DNA of 64,000 bases, from NCBI GenBank assembly GCA_003279945.1, contig QCGK01000003.1, forward strand, positions 1 to 64,000, in the 5' to 3' direction. Source of the stretch: Prochlorococcus sp. AG-388-A01 (GTDB lineage: Bacteria; Cyanobacteriota; Cyanobacteriia; PCC-6307; Cyanobiaceae). The notes under the pieces were generated by a model, which made no database searches, was not told where the DNA came from, and saw nothing but the letters and a program-made list of their open reading frames with translations. Both the position numbers and the translations under genes were made by a program. Positions 18,209 to 27,402 of the stretch are shown here, piece by piece (the stretch's first letter is position 1; each line of letters opens with the position of its first letter).

Positions 18209-19630
18209 ATGTCTAAGTCTCCACAAGATGTTTTAAGTCAAATTAAAGACGAAGGAATTGAACTCATCGATTTAAAATTCACGGATATTCATGGAAAATG
18301 GCAACATTTAACACTTACATCAGACATGATAGAGGAAGATTCTTTTACAGAAGGCTTAGCGTTTGATGGCTCATCAATAAGAGGTTGGAAAGCAATTAAT
18401 GCATCTGATATGTCAATGGTCCCTGATTCAAGTACAGCTTGGATCGACCCTTTTTATAAACATAAAACTCTAAGTATGATTTGCTCTATTCAAGAGCCAA
18501 GAAGCGGAGAGCCTTACGATAGGTGTCCAAGAGCATTAGCTCAAAAAGCGTTAAAATACTTAGACTCTACTGGTATAGCAGATACTGCATTTTTTGGACC
18601 AGAACCAGAATTCTTTTTATTTGATGATGTTAGATATGACTCTAAAGAAGGAGGTTGTTTTTATAGTGTAGATACTATTGAAGCTCCATGGAATACAGGG
18701 AGAATCGAAGAAGGTGGAAACTTAGGATACAAAATACAATACAAAGAAGGATATTTTCCAGTAGCTCCAAATGATACTGCGCAAGATATTAGATCTGAGA
18801 TGCTTCTTCTTATGGGTGAATTAGGTATCCCCACAGAAAAACATCACCATGAAGTTGCTGGTGCCGGCCAACACGAGCTTGGAATGAAATTTGATTCGTT
18901 AATAAATGCTGCTGATAACGTAATGACGTATAAATACGTCGTTAGAAACGTAGCTAAGAAATATGGCAAAACAGCTACCTTTATGCCTAAACCAGTATTT
19001 AATGATAATGGAACTGGAATGCATGTTCACCAAAGTTTATGGAAAAGTGGGCAGCCACTATTTTTTGGTGAAGGTGCCTATGCAAATTTATCTCAAACAG
19101 CTAGATGGTACATCGGAGGAATACTTAAACATGCACCTTCCTTCCTAGCATTTACTAATCCAACTACAAATAGTTATAAAAGATTGGTACCAGGATTCGA
19201 AGCACCTGTAAATTTAGTTTATTCTGAGGGTAATAGGTCTGCTGCAGTGAGAATACCTCTGACTGGGCCTAGTCCAAAAGCTAAAAGATTAGAATTTAGA
19301 TCAGGTGATGCACTAGCCAACCCATATTTAGCTTTCTCAGTAATGATGCTTGCTGGTATTGATGGAATCAAAAATCAAATTGATCCTGGTGATGGTGTAG
19401 ATGTTGATTTATTTGAACTTCCAGCAGATGAACTTGCCAAGATTGATACCGTACCTTCATCTCTTAATGATTCACTCAATGCGCTAAAAGCAGACAAAGA
19501 TTATCTATTGGCCGGTGGAGTATTTACAGAAGATTTTATTGATAACTTTATTGATATAAAATACGAAGAAGTACAACAATTAAGACAGAGGCCTCATCCA
19601 CATGAATTCTTTATGTACTACGACGCATAA
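18209..19630 (+). CDS. glnA: Glutamine synthetase type I
   Basis: Glutamine synthetase joins ammonium to glutamate and is the entry point of nitrogen assimilation. The 473-residue protein has the beta-Grasp domain with FTDIHGKWQ, the catalytic [10 protein letters not shown] near 131, the ammonium/ATP region around [14 protein letters not shown], the [12 protein letters not shown] signature and the [15 protein letters not shown] block. At the position of the adenylylation tyrosine of enterobacterial enzymes (LYDLP) there is Phe402 in DLFELP. Cyanobacteria regulate this enzyme through inactivating factors instead. An NtcA promoter precedes it and a strong terminator follows. Confidence 0.98.
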   Translation: MSKSPQDVLSQIKDEGIELIDLKFTDIHGKWQHLTLTSDMIEEDSFTEGLAFDGSSIRGWKAINASDMSMVPDSSTAWIDPFYKHKTLSMICSIQEPRSGEPYDRCPRALAQKALKYLDSTGIADTAFFGPEPEFFLFDDVRYDSKEGGCFYSVDTIEAPWNTGRIEEGGNLGYKIQYKEGYFPVAPNDTAQDIRSEMLLLMGELGIPTEKHHHEVAGAGQHELGMKFDSLINAADNVMTYKYVVRNVAKKYGKTATFMPKPVFNDNGTGMHVHQSLWKSGQPLFFGEGAYANLSQTARWYIGGILKHAPSFLAFTNPTTNSYKRLVPGFEAPVNLVYSEGNRSAAVRIPLTGPSPKAKRLEFRSGDALANPYLAFSVMMLAGIDGIKNQIDPGDGVDVDLFELPADELAKIDTVPSSLNDSLNALKADKDYLLAGGVFTEDFIDNFIDIKYEEVQQLRQRPHPHEFFMYYDA

Positions 19631-19651
19631 GTAAAAATAATATTTCATATT

Positions 19652-19700
19652 AATCAAATTGAGAATTTTCACAAAATAATCTCAATTTGATTTTTTTTTT
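19652..19700 (+). terminator. Rho-independent terminator of glnA
   Basis: AATCAAATTGAGA (19652-19664) pairs perfectly with TCTCAATTTGATT (19680-19692), 13 base pairs. Inside, ATTTT and AAAAT can extend the stem around a CAC loop. A tract of T runs to 19700. It ends the glnA transcript and makes the TTG codons inside it improbable starts for the next gene. Confidence 0.85.
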
Positions 19701-19728
19701 GTTGGAATATAAATATATAAATCAACAA

Positions 19729-20784
19729 ATGGCTAGGGAATCTATTTCAAAAATTGCATATAAAACTCTCCAGCAGAGTAAAAGTATAGCGGGATTTGCC
19801 CATAAACAAATAAGTTCAAGGATAATGAATTTTATACTTCCAGACTCCAAGCTTAAAAATTTTGATATAGATAAGGATCTTTTATTACAAATCCAAAGTT
19901 CAATGGATAACTTAAGAGAAGAAGATTGGAATGACGCAGAAAAAAATATATATCCAAAGAAGTTATTATTTGATGAGCCTTGGCTTAGATATTTAACTCA
20001 ATATCCTAAAATTTGGCTTGATATGCCTAATACATGGGAAAGACGCAGAAAACAAAATTTTGATGATCTTCCAAAAACGATTGAAAAAGATAATTATCCT
20101 CAATATTACTTGAGAAATTTCCATCATCAAACTGATGGTTATTTATCAGATTTTTCAGCTAGCATTTACGATTTACAAGTGGAAATACTTTTTAATGGAA
20201 GTGCTGATTCAATGAGGAGAAGAATAATTAAGCCAATAAAAGAAGGTCTTGAAAACTTTTGCGATAGAAAAAAAAGTTCAATAAAAATACTTGACGTAGC
20301 CACCGGATCAGGAAGGACATTAAGACAATTAAGAGCAGCATTCCCTAAAGAAAAAATTACAGGAATTGATTTATCTGATTCATACTTAAAAGAAGCAAGC
20401 AGATATATTTCAGAATTAAATGGTGATTTGATTGAATTAATAAAAGGGAATGCTGAAGAATTACCTTTTGAAAATAATAGTTTTCAATGTATTTCTTGTG
20501 TTTATTTATTTCACGAATTACCAAGAACTATTAGAGCAAAGGTATTAAATGAATTTTTTAGAGTTCTTGAACCTGGAGGAACATTAGTACTAGCGGATTC
20601 GATTCAAATAAGTGATTCACCTGATTTTACTTCAATTATGGAAAATTTTTACAAAAATTTTCATGAGCCATTCTATTGTGATTACATAAAAGAAGATATA
20701 AATTCAAAAATTAACGAAGTAGGGTTTAAAAATGTGAAATCTAACTCCTTTTTTATGACGAAAGTATGGTCTGCTGTAAAGTAA
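19729..20784 (+). CDS. Class I SAM-dependent methyltransferase
   Basis: This 351-residue protein has an N-terminal extension of about 190 residues without a recognised domain (containing DLPKTIEKDNYPQYY and FHHQTDGYLSDFSA), then a Methyltransf_11/25-type Rossmann domain: KILDVATGSGRTLRQLR (motif I), ITGIDLSDSYL (motif II), and ISCVYLFHELP (motif IV region). The substrate is unknown. A longer frame starts at TTG 19687, but this lies inside the glnA terminator, so ATG 19729 is preferred. A DUF6439-like small gene follows after 13 bases. Confidence 0.85.
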   Translation: MARESISKIAYKTLQQSKSIAGFAHKQISSRIMNFILPDSKLKNFDIDKDLLLQIQSSMDNLREEDWNDAEKNIYPKKLLFDEPWLRYLTQYPKIWLDMPNTWERRRKQNFDDLPKTIEKDNYPQYYLRNFHHQTDGYLSDFSASIYDLQVEILFNGSADSMRRRIIKPIKEGLENFCDRKKSSIKILDVATGSGRTLRQLRAAFPKEKITGIDLSDSYLKEASRYISELNGDLIELIKGNAEELPFENNSFQCISCVYLFHELPRTIRAKVLNEFFRVLEPGGTLVLADSIQISDSPDFTSIMENFYKNFHEPFYCDYIKEDINSKINEVGFKNVKSNSFFMTKVWSAVK

Positions 20785-20797
20785 AATTAAAACATTT

Positions 20798-21061
20798 ATG
20801 AGCTATTGGGATAAAGATACTATTAAGCTAGTTCAAAGTCTTAATTGTAAATTAAAAATTGACCATTCAAAATGGCACAAAGATAAAGGAAATAAATATA
20901 AAAGATCTGCAGAACTTATTTCAGCAGGGTTATGCCAATTAATCATTTCTTGTCGTGAAAAAGAAGCAATCGAGTATATGGAAGAAAGTATAAAATGGTT
21001 AAAAGAAATAAACATTGATAAACCTTGTCCTAATAAAAATCACCTTTTTAAAGCTAACTGA
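20798..21061 (+). CDS. Small conserved cyanobacterial protein (DUF6439-like)
   Basis: This 87-residue soluble, mostly helical protein begins MSYWDKDTIKLVQSL and has a Cys-containing end near KPCPNKNH. I associate the pattern (WHKDKG, then a helical AAELISAGLCQLI-type stretch and EAIEYMEESIKWL) with a small protein family of picocyanobacteria, possibly DUF6439, but this assignment is from memory. The function is unknown. Its last 22 bases overlap the converging RsbW-like gene. Confidence 0.7.
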   Translation: MSYWDKDTIKLVQSLNCKLKIDHSKWHKDKGNKYKRSAELISAGLCQLIISCREKEAIEYMEESIKWLKEINIDKPCPNKNHLFKAN

Positions 21062-21474
21062 AGCCTATTTCCCTTATTACTCCATCTGATATCATCAAAA
21101 CATTCATTAATAATATATAAGCCACGACCGTCTACACTATTTATTTTTTTAGGTAATTTATAATTTCTTTTTTTTATTTCTAAACCATTACCTTGGTCCT
21201 GTATTTGCCATACGCACCAGTTAGGTGTGATTATTCTCCTTACTCTAATACTTTTTGTAGGATCTAATTTATTTCCATGTTTTACTGCATTTACAAGCGC
21301 CTCATGTAAACCAAGTTTGATGAGATAGTTTGATTGAGATTTTTTTATTGGCTCTAATAATTGATCAACAAATTCATTTAATTGTAATGAAGATTCAAAT
21401 TCGTGATTTGACCAGTTAATCCTGGGCCTCTTAAAAAACTTTTTTAAAATATTTTTGCCCTGAATTAAGGACAT
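21040..21474 (-). CDS. RsbW/SpoIIAB-like serine kinase (anti-sigma type)
   Basis: This 144-residue protein is a HATPase_c_2 domain of the RsbW/SpoIIAB group, which in other bacteria binds a sigma factor or phosphorylates a STAS antagonist. The GHKL boxes are clear: N-box EALVNAVKHGN (58-68), G1-box DQGNG (93-97) and G2-like GRGLYII (116-122). No sigma factor is adjacent. A STAS-domain protein with the phosphorylatable serine motif is encoded near 45.5 kb and is a candidate partner. It ends overlapping the small gene on the plus strand by 22 bases. Confidence 0.87.
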   Translation of the reverse strand: MSLIQGKNILKKFFKRPRINWSNHEFESSLQLNEFVDQLLEPIKKSQSNYLIKLGLHEALVNAVKHGNKLDPTKSIRVRRIITPNWCVWQIQDQGNGLEIKKRNYKLPKKINSVDGRGLYIINECFDDIRWSNKGNRLQLALKR

Positions 21475-21523
21475 AAGAATATTTTGACACTAAATTAATT
21501 TTAACTTATCAAAGACCTTAATA

Positions 21524-22249
21524 TCAAAGAATATTGTTATGTCTCTCAGCTATAGCAGGATGCCTTAGTATTGAGTCCATAAGTCTAACACCTCTAAGTT
21601 GATTTATTAATGGCATATGTCCGTCAGGAGCTTCCAATGACCAACAAAATGATGTTGGATATCTTGTCCATAACCCCTCTTTTTTCCAGCCTATTTTAGG
21701 CCACAATAATTCATATTTTTTTCCTACTGACTTTAAAATCTTTGCTTGTATTGAAAATCCAAATCTGCCAGTAGAATAAATAGTCCATAATCTATCAATT
21801 GTTTGAAGATCTTTACCTGGGATATTTTTAACCTCACTATAGAAAACATATCCACGTTTTTCCGCAAGGGTTCCAGCCAACTGTCGAAGATATGAACTTG
21901 TTAATCTATCAGCATCTTCAAATTTTTGTTCAACTAACATCAATTGCAATTTTTCATAATTAATATCAATGTTTGAATAAGTATTAAACCAACTATTGAA
22001 TTTTTTGTTTTCAAAAAAATCAGGCTTATGTTTTTTTAAAACTTGCAATAACCAACCAGCGGCCCAATCATCTCCTTCACTATCAAAGATATCAAATAAT
22101 GTAGGCCCGAGTTTGAAAATATTTTCTACTTCAGATTCGATTTGAGTTAATAAATTTATTCTTTTTCTTTGATTAGAATCTACAAAATTTTTTATCAGGT
22201 CTAATGTAGCGTTAATATAGTTATCTTGTTCTTTGTTAGTCATTTTCAA
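21524..22249 (-). CDS. GUN4 domain protein
   Basis: GUN4 proteins bind porphyrins and stimulate magnesium chelatase in chlorophyll synthesis. The C-terminal half shows the family features: LPGKDLQTIDRLW-type block (IPGKDLQTIDRLW), YSTGRFGFSIQ, and the tail APDGHMPLINQL. An N-terminal helical domain of about 80 residues precedes it, as in Synechocystis Gun4. Bacteria can have several GUN4 paralogues, so I give no gene symbol. It diverges from mnmH with 27 bases between starts. Confidence 0.92.
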   Translation of the reverse strand: MKMTNKEQDNYINATLDLIKNFVDSNQRKRINLLTQIESEVENIFKLGPTLFDIFDSEGDDWAAGWLLQVLKKHKPDFFENKKFNSWFNTYSNIDINYEKLQLMLVEQKFEDADRLTSSYLRQLAGTLAEKRGYVFYSEVKNIPGKDLQTIDRLWTIYSTGRFGFSIQAKILKSVGKKYELLWPKIGWKKEGLWTRYPTSFCWSLEAPDGHMPLINQLRGVRLMDSILRHPAIAERHNNIL

Positions 22250-22276
22250 TAAATTAACCTATAAATAAAACTATCC

Positions 22277-23308
22277 ATGTATTTCAAAAGAAAAGAACTT
22301 GAGAAATTTAGAAGTTTAAACGGACCTCTTATAGATGTTAGGAGTCCGAATGAATATTATAAAGGACATATGCCTAATTCTATTAACATACCATTATTTG
22401 ATAATGATGAGAGATCAATAATTGGGACAATTTATAAAAAAGATGGAAGAGAAAAAGCGGTTATAGAGGGATTAAAATTTTTTGAAAAGAAATTGGAATT
22501 ACTACTTGATAATTTATTCATTAATATTAATACTCATAAAAAAAATAATATTGAATTATCAATAAGATTATATTGTTCAAGAGGCGGAATGCGATCTCAA
22601 AGCATAGCTTGGTTACTAGAAAAATATAAATTAAATCCAATTATACTTAAAGGAGGATACAAAACATATAGAAGATGGATAATAGATAGTTTCTCAAAAA
22701 AGTGGAATATTATAATTATCGGTGGGAAAACAGGTACTGGGAAAACAAGATTACTGTCATTACTGGAGAGATATAAATATCAAACTATAGATCTTGAAGG
22801 ATTTGCTTGTCATAGAGGAAGTACATTTGGTGGATTAGGAATGAAAGAACAACCTACCAACGAACAATTTGAAAATAAAATTGGAGAAAAATTATATTCC
22901 TTTAAGACCTCTAAAAATATTTATGTAGAAGCAGAAAGTGCAAATATTGGAAAATGCAAAATACCCCATGAATTTTTCAATCAAATGAAAAAGTCAAAAA
23001 GAATTGAAATTTTAAGAAGCGAATCAAACAGGTTAAAAGAGTTGATAGATACTTATAGTGTATTTAAGAAAGAGGAACTCCAAGAATCTGTACTAAGGAT
23101 AAAAAAAAGATTAGGGCCTCAAAGAACAAAAATAGCCATTGAATCAATTAAGGAAGAAAAATGGGATTTGGTTTGTAGATCAGTTTTGGATTATTACGAT
23201 AGGTGTTACGAATATGAAAAAGTTGGTAAAGAAAATATATTGTTATTGGATTTAACCGACAGAAAATATGATGAGAAGATCATAGAAATAATAAATAATC
23301 TTTTATAA
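22277..23308 (+). CDS. mnmH: tRNA 2-selenouridine synthase MnmH/SelU
   Basis: MnmH works on the wobble 2-thiouridine of certain tRNAs, geranylating it and then exchanging it for selenium with selenophosphate. The 343-residue protein has an N-terminal rhodanese domain with active Cys100 in YCSRGGMRSQS and a P-loop domain with GGKTGTGKT (149-157). This two-domain order is diagnostic. Whether this organism has selenophosphate synthase cannot be judged from the window. It lies between a GUN4 gene and psb28. Confidence 0.93.
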   Translation: MYFKRKELEKFRSLNGPLIDVRSPNEYYKGHMPNSINIPLFDNDERSIIGTIYKKDGREKAVIEGLKFFEKKLELLLDNLFININTHKKNNIELSIRLYCSRGGMRSQSIAWLLEKYKLNPIILKGGYKTYRRWIIDSFSKKWNIIIIGGKTGTGKTRLLSLLERYKYQTIDLEGFACHRGSTFGGLGMKEQPTNEQFENKIGEKLYSFKTSKNIYVEAESANIGKCKIPHEFFNQMKKSKRIEILRSESNRLKELIDTYSVFKKEELQESVLRIKKRLGPQRTKIAIESIKEEKWDLVCRSVLDYYDRCYEYEKVGKENILLLDLTDRKYDEKIIEIINNLL

Positions 23309-23373
23309 AGTATTTTTTTTGTAAACGAATCTGAAAAATATTTCCTAAAATATAAAATTATTATTCGATTATC

Positions 23374-23727
23374 ATGCCAGCTAATAAAACTTCAAAAATT
23401 CAATTTTATGAAGGAACTGATGAACCAGTAGTACCTGAAATAAGACTAACTAGGAGTAAAGATGGTACTACTGGCCAAGCAGTATTTTTGTTTGAGAAGC
23501 CTCAAGCATTATCTTCAATTACAGATGGTGAAATAACTGGAATGAGAATGTTGGATACTGAAGGAGAAATATTAACGAGGGACGTTAAAGTAAAGTTTGT
23601 TGATGGAGAACCTATATTTTTAGAAGCAGTTTATGTTTGGAAGAGCACTTCTGACTTTGATAGATTTATGAGATTTGCAAATAGTTATGCCAAATCAAAT
23701 GGATTAGGATATTCTGAAAAGAAGTAA
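23374..23727 (+). CDS. psb28: Photosystem II assembly protein Psb28
   Basis: Psb28 is a peripheral cytoplasmic factor that binds photosystem II assembly intermediates near cytochrome b559. The 117-residue product has the family pattern [20 protein letters not shown], then [15 protein letters not shown] and [15 protein letters not shown]. The length is normal. It starts 65 bases after mnmH; the AI-2E family gene follows 13 bases later. Confidence 0.96.
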   Translation: MPANKTSKIQFYEGTDEPVVPEIRLTRSKDGTTGQAVFLFEKPQALSSITDGEITGMRMLDTEGEILTRDVKVKFVDGEPIFLEAVYVWKSTSDFDRFMRFANSYAKSNGLGYSEKK

Positions 23728-23740
23728 AATTTTTTCTAAA

Positions 23741-24784
23741 TTGAGTAGTTCTTCATATTTCAAGTTAGCAGTCATTTTAATCACATTATTAATATTATGG
23801 ACTTTGAGAGATTTCCTACTTTTAATAATTTGTTCATTAGTAATCTCAAATATCGTATGTAATTTATGTAATCAATTACATAAAGGGTTGAATATACCCA
23901 GATCTCTATCTTTGTTTTTTGTATTAACAATTATTTCGGTAATTGTTTTTACTATATTTATTCTTGTATTGCCTCCCTTTATAAAAGAATTCAATGAAAT
24001 ACTAATTGATATTCCAAATGGTTTATCTAAAATAAATACTTTACTTAATTCAAATCTGAGCAAATTAAATAGTTTTTTTTATGGTGAAGAATCAGAAAAT
24101 GTTATTAACCTATTTAATCTCGTAAATAATATAGTTACTATTCCAGATGCCGCGACTATAGCGAAAGCTATTCAAGAAAGTTTTATTAACTTAATAAATA
24201 TAGCTGGGAATCTAGGATCAGGTCTCTTAAAATTAATTTTCGTATTAGTAGTAAGTTTGATGATATCTATTGAACCAAAACAATATAAAGAAAATATACT
24301 TCTATTAATCCCAAAAAATTATCGAAATAAATTTAGGAATATTCTTGATAAATGCAATATCGCATTAGCAAACTGGACTTTTTCTATGGTCATAAGCTCG
24401 TTATCAGTAGGTCTATTATCTTTAATTGTTTTATCAATATTAGATGTCAAATATATTGTCTCTAATGCTTTAATAGCAATGGTTTTAAATATAATTCCAA
24501 ATATAGGCCCAGTTATTAGTGGTGTATTTCCAATTTCAATTGCATTACTTGATAATTTTTGGAAACCTCTTGCAGTATTAGGTGCATATATAATCATTCA
24601 AAATATTGAAAGCTATATAATAATGCCATCTATAATGAAGAAAAAAGCAAATTTACTTCCTGGTTTAACATTAATCTCACAATTTGGATTTACCTTCATT
24701 TTTGGTCCATTAGGGTTAATCTTGTCTCTTCCTCTAGCTGTAGTAATTCAAGTTTTGATAAAAGAATCAATCAAAGATATATAA
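23741..24784 (+). CDS. AI-2E family (PerM-like) transporter
   Basis: This 347-residue membrane protein starts at TTG and has seven to eight predicted helices. The family signatures NIIPNIGPVISGVFPI and the C-terminal FGFTFIFGPLGLILSLPLA are present. Members export autoinducer-2 or act as Na+/H+ antiporters or unknown transporters; the substrate here is unknown. It converges on the 60-residue gene with 4 bases between the stops. Confidence 0.9.
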   Translation: MSSSSYFKLAVILITLLILWTLRDFLLLIICSLVISNIVCNLCNQLHKGLNIPRSLSLFFVLTIISVIVFTIFILVLPPFIKEFNEILIDIPNGLSKINTLLNSNLSKLNSFFYGEESENVINLFNLVNNIVTIPDAATIAKAIQESFINLINIAGNLGSGLLKLIFVLVVSLMISIEPKQYKENILLLIPKNYRNKFRNILDKCNIALANWTFSMVISSLSVGLLSLIVLSILDVKYIVSNALIAMVLNIIPNIGPVISGVFPISIALLDNFWKPLAVLGAYIIIQNIESYIIMPSIMKKKANLLPGLTLISQFGFTFIFGPLGLILSLPLAVVIQVLIKESIKDI

Positions 24785-24788
24785 ATAA

Positions 24789-24971
24789 TTATTTATTTAA
24801 TTTTTTGTATAAATATGGAAAGGAAAAAAGTATAAAGAAAGCTAAGGGATGTTTAGAAAAAGCAAAATAAAGTGAATTAAAAGTAAAATGATCCAACATT
24901 ATTTTAATTTCAATAGATAGATCAATTAAAACTAATGAAAATAATAGTATTAGATAATAATTTAATTTCAT
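24789..24971 (-). CDS. 60-residue membrane protein downstream of secF
   Basis: This 60-residue protein has two hydrophobic stretches (YYLILLFSLVLIDL and LAFFILFSFPYLY) separated by a polar part with MLDHFTFNS and FAFSKHPLA. It begins 18 bases after secF on the same strand and ends 4 bases from the converging transporter gene. Its position in a tight operon and its composition support a real gene. The family is not recognised with certainty. Confidence 0.65.
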   Translation of the reverse strand: MKLNYYLILLFSLVLIDLSIEIKIMLDHFTFNSLYFAFSKHPLAFFILFSFPYLYKKLNK

Positions 24972-24989
24972 TAGTTTAGATGTAAAAGC

Positions 24990-25907
24990 TTAATCTTTAA
25001 GCAATAAAGAGGGAGCCAATAAAATACTTGAATAACTTCCAACTATAATTCCTAATGACAAGGATAAAGAAAACCAAAATAGTGAGTAAGAACCAAATAA
25101 ACTTAGAGTTAATAGAGGAATTAAAGTTGTAATACTAGTAAAAGTTGTTCTCCTAAACGATTCATTGACTGATAATTGGATAGTTTCGTTATAGCCTTCA
25201 TTCCTAGATCCTAAATTCTCGCGAATTCTATCAAATATAACAACAGTATCATTTACAGAATAACCTGCAATAGTTAACAGGGAAACCGCAAATAAACTAT
25301 TTACCTCAACAGATAATATTATTCCTAACCACGAGAAGATACCGAAAACTATTAATAAATCATGGAATAAGGCAATTAAAGCATATAAGGCATATTTTCT
25401 ATCAAATCTAATAGTTATATATAATGAAATTGCGAGCAATGAGACTAGCAGAGAAGTAACACAGTTAGTAAGTAATCTTTTACCAAGCTTTGGTCCTATT
25501 AATCTTGAATCTTTACTCTCATAATTTAGAGGCCCAATGATCTTCTCAAGATTTGTAATAAGATTATTTGATTCTTCAATACTCAGATAAGGTGTTCTTA
25601 TTGATATTAATTTATTATTATTCTGGAATTGAAATTTAATACTATTTAAAATTTTTTTATTTTTAGAAACCTCTCTAAGATTTTCTAAAACTGTATCAGG
25701 AGAAATATCACTACATTTGTCTACACAAAGTCTCTCTATTCTTAATTCATTTCCCCCAACAAAATCCATCCCCAGATTAATAGGTTTCTTATAAGAAGTA
25801 TTAAAAGTAGAATATAAAATTCCTAAAAGACTCAATAAAATAAGAAATGATGAAAAACTAATTATCTTTCTTTTATTTTTAACTATTTCAAGGTTAATTA
25901 ATTTCAT
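24990..25907 (-). CDS. secF: Protein translocase subunit SecF
   Basis: SecF pairs with SecD and uses the proton gradient to help complete translocation of exported proteins through SecYEG. The 305-residue protein has six helices, the N-terminal GMDFVGGNELRI motif, a periplasmic domain with DSRLIGPKLGKRL, and the helix-4 signature SVNDTVVIFDRIREN. The length is normal. It follows secD after 22 bases. Confidence 0.96.
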   Translation of the reverse strand: MKLINLEIVKNKRKIISFSSFLILLSLLGILYSTFNTSYKKPINLGMDFVGGNELRIERLCVDKCSDISPDTVLENLREVSKNKKILNSIKFQFQNNNKLISIRTPYLSIEESNNLITNLEKIIGPLNYESKDSRLIGPKLGKRLLTNCVTSLLVSLLAISLYITIRFDRKYALYALIALFHDLLIVFGIFSWLGIILSVEVNSLFAVSLLTIAGYSVNDTVVIFDRIRENLGSRNEGYNETIQLSVNESFRRTTFTSITTLIPLLTLSLFGSYSLFWFSLSLSLGIIVGSYSSILLAPSLLLKD

Positions 25908-25929
25908 GGATAGATTAGTGTTAAAAAAT

Positions 25930-27399
25930 TTAATTGTTAAAGTTGTTCCTGGGTAAGTAAAGATTTTTTTGCCTCAAAGATTGATATGTTGTAAAAAATC
26001 GCAGAATAGTTTTAGAACAATTTAATGATGTAAATAAGCTTATTAATACTCCAATACCTAATGTTGCAGCAAAGCCCTTAACAAAATTTGTTCCTAATAA
26101 AAACAATACAAAACAACTTACAAGAGTTGTAATATGTCCATCAACTATAGATGAATTAGCTCTTTGAAAACCGCTATCAATAGATCTTGTAAGAGTATTG
26201 CCTTTCTGTAATTCATCTCTAATTCTCTCAAATATTAGAATATTTGCATCAACAGCCATGCCAATACTCAATATGAGACCAGAAATTCCGGGTAAAGTTA
26301 AAGTTACAGGAATTAAAGAATAAATAGCTAAATTAAAGAATCCATAGAGTACTAAAGAGAGAACGGAAACAAAACCTAAAAATCTATAATTGAAAATCAT
26401 AAATATACCAACAAAAACTAATCCACCAAAAGCTGCATAAAGACTTTTTAAAATATTATTAGAACCCAACTGAGCGCCTATTGTGTTAGTTTCAACTATT
26501 TCAATGGGTAATGGTAATGAGCCACCTTTAAGAGCAACTTCTAATTCTTTAGCATCTTCAGCAGTAAAACTACCACTAATTGTTGCTAATCCACCTGTAA
26601 TACCAGTATTTGCAAACTGGCTTCCAACACTTGCTTCACTTATAGATTCCCCATCAAGAATAATAGCCAATAGTTTATTAGTGCCAGCAATTGATTTAGT
26701 AATATCGGCAAATTTATCACCTCCTGAATTACTAAAAGTTAGTAATACTTCCCAATTATTATTTGTTTGTTCTTGTCTCCTTCCTGCGTTAATAAGATCC
26801 TTGCCAGATAAATCGGTTTTTATAAATAAATTTATAATTTCTTTGTCTACATATTTTTTTATTTCAATTAATTTTCCATATAAATCTTTACTATTGGCTG
26901 AGTAATTTAATTTTTGTTCAATTTCCTTAAGACGATCCTGAATACTAATTAAGAAATCATTTCCATCTAGATTTTTTTCTGCAGAGGAATATATTTTAAT
27001 TAATTCTTCAATTTTCGATTTTTGAAAATCTAATTCTTTTAAATCCTCAGACGTTCCTTCTTTTTGAGTTCTAAATTCAAGTAAAGCAGTTCTACCTAAA
27101 GCTCTTGAAGCAGCTAAAGGATTCTGCTCACCAGGTAATTCTAAAATCAATTGATCTCCACCAAGGGTTTGTAAGTTAGACTCGGAAACACCTAAATTAT
27201 TAACTCGTCTATCAATAACCGCATTAACTGCTTCAAGTTCATCATTTGTGACATTTCCTTCCTTTTTAATAATTTGTAGTGTAAGTTGAGAACCACCTTT
27301 TAAATCTAATCCCAACTGTAATGGGTTATTTATTAATAAATATAGAGATAAAGTAAGTAGTAATATTATAAAAAAAAGCCAGCCTTGCCTTCTTTTCAT
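25930..27399 (-). CDS. secD: Protein translocase subunit SecD
   Basis: SecD is the larger half of the SecDF translocation motor. The 489-residue protein has the N-terminal GLDLKGGSQLTLQI, the P1 domain with VIDRRVNNLGVSE, and the conserved SGLILSIGMAVDANILIFE and RIRDELQKG in the C-terminal membrane domain. The region around residues 120-180 contains a charged helical insertion. Its start is 3 bases after the pdhB stop. Confidence 0.96.
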   Translation of the reverse strand: MKRRQGWLFFIILLLTLSLYLLINNPLQLGLDLKGGSQLTLQIIKKEGNVTNDELEAVNAVIDRRVNNLGVSESNLQTLGGDQLILELPGEQNPLAASRALGRTALLEFRTQKEGTSEDLKELDFQKSKIEELIKIYSSAEKNLDGNDFLISIQDRLKEIEQKLNYSANSKDLYGKLIEIKKYVDKEIINLFIKTDLSGKDLINAGRRQEQTNNNWEVLLTFSNSGGDKFADITKSIAGTNKLLAIILDGESISEASVGSQFANTGITGGLATISGSFTAEDAKELEVALKGGSLPLPIEIVETNTIGAQLGSNNILKSLYAAFGGLVFVGIFMIFNYRFLGFVSVLSLVLYGFFNLAIYSLIPVTLTLPGISGLILSIGMAVDANILIFERIRDELQKGNTLTRSIDSGFQRANSSIVDGHITTLVSCFVLFLLGTNFVKGFAATLGIGVLISLFTSLNCSKTILRFFTTYQSLRQKNLYLPRNNFNN

Positions 27400-27402
27400 A
27401 GA

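Noticed and set aside
19687..19728. TTG start of the methyltransferase frame
   Set aside because: It lies inside the glnA terminator, whose stem would block translation; ATG 19729 follows.
26483..26905. 140-codon open frame antisense to secD
   Set aside because: Composition and position mirror the conserved secD codons; no domain seen.
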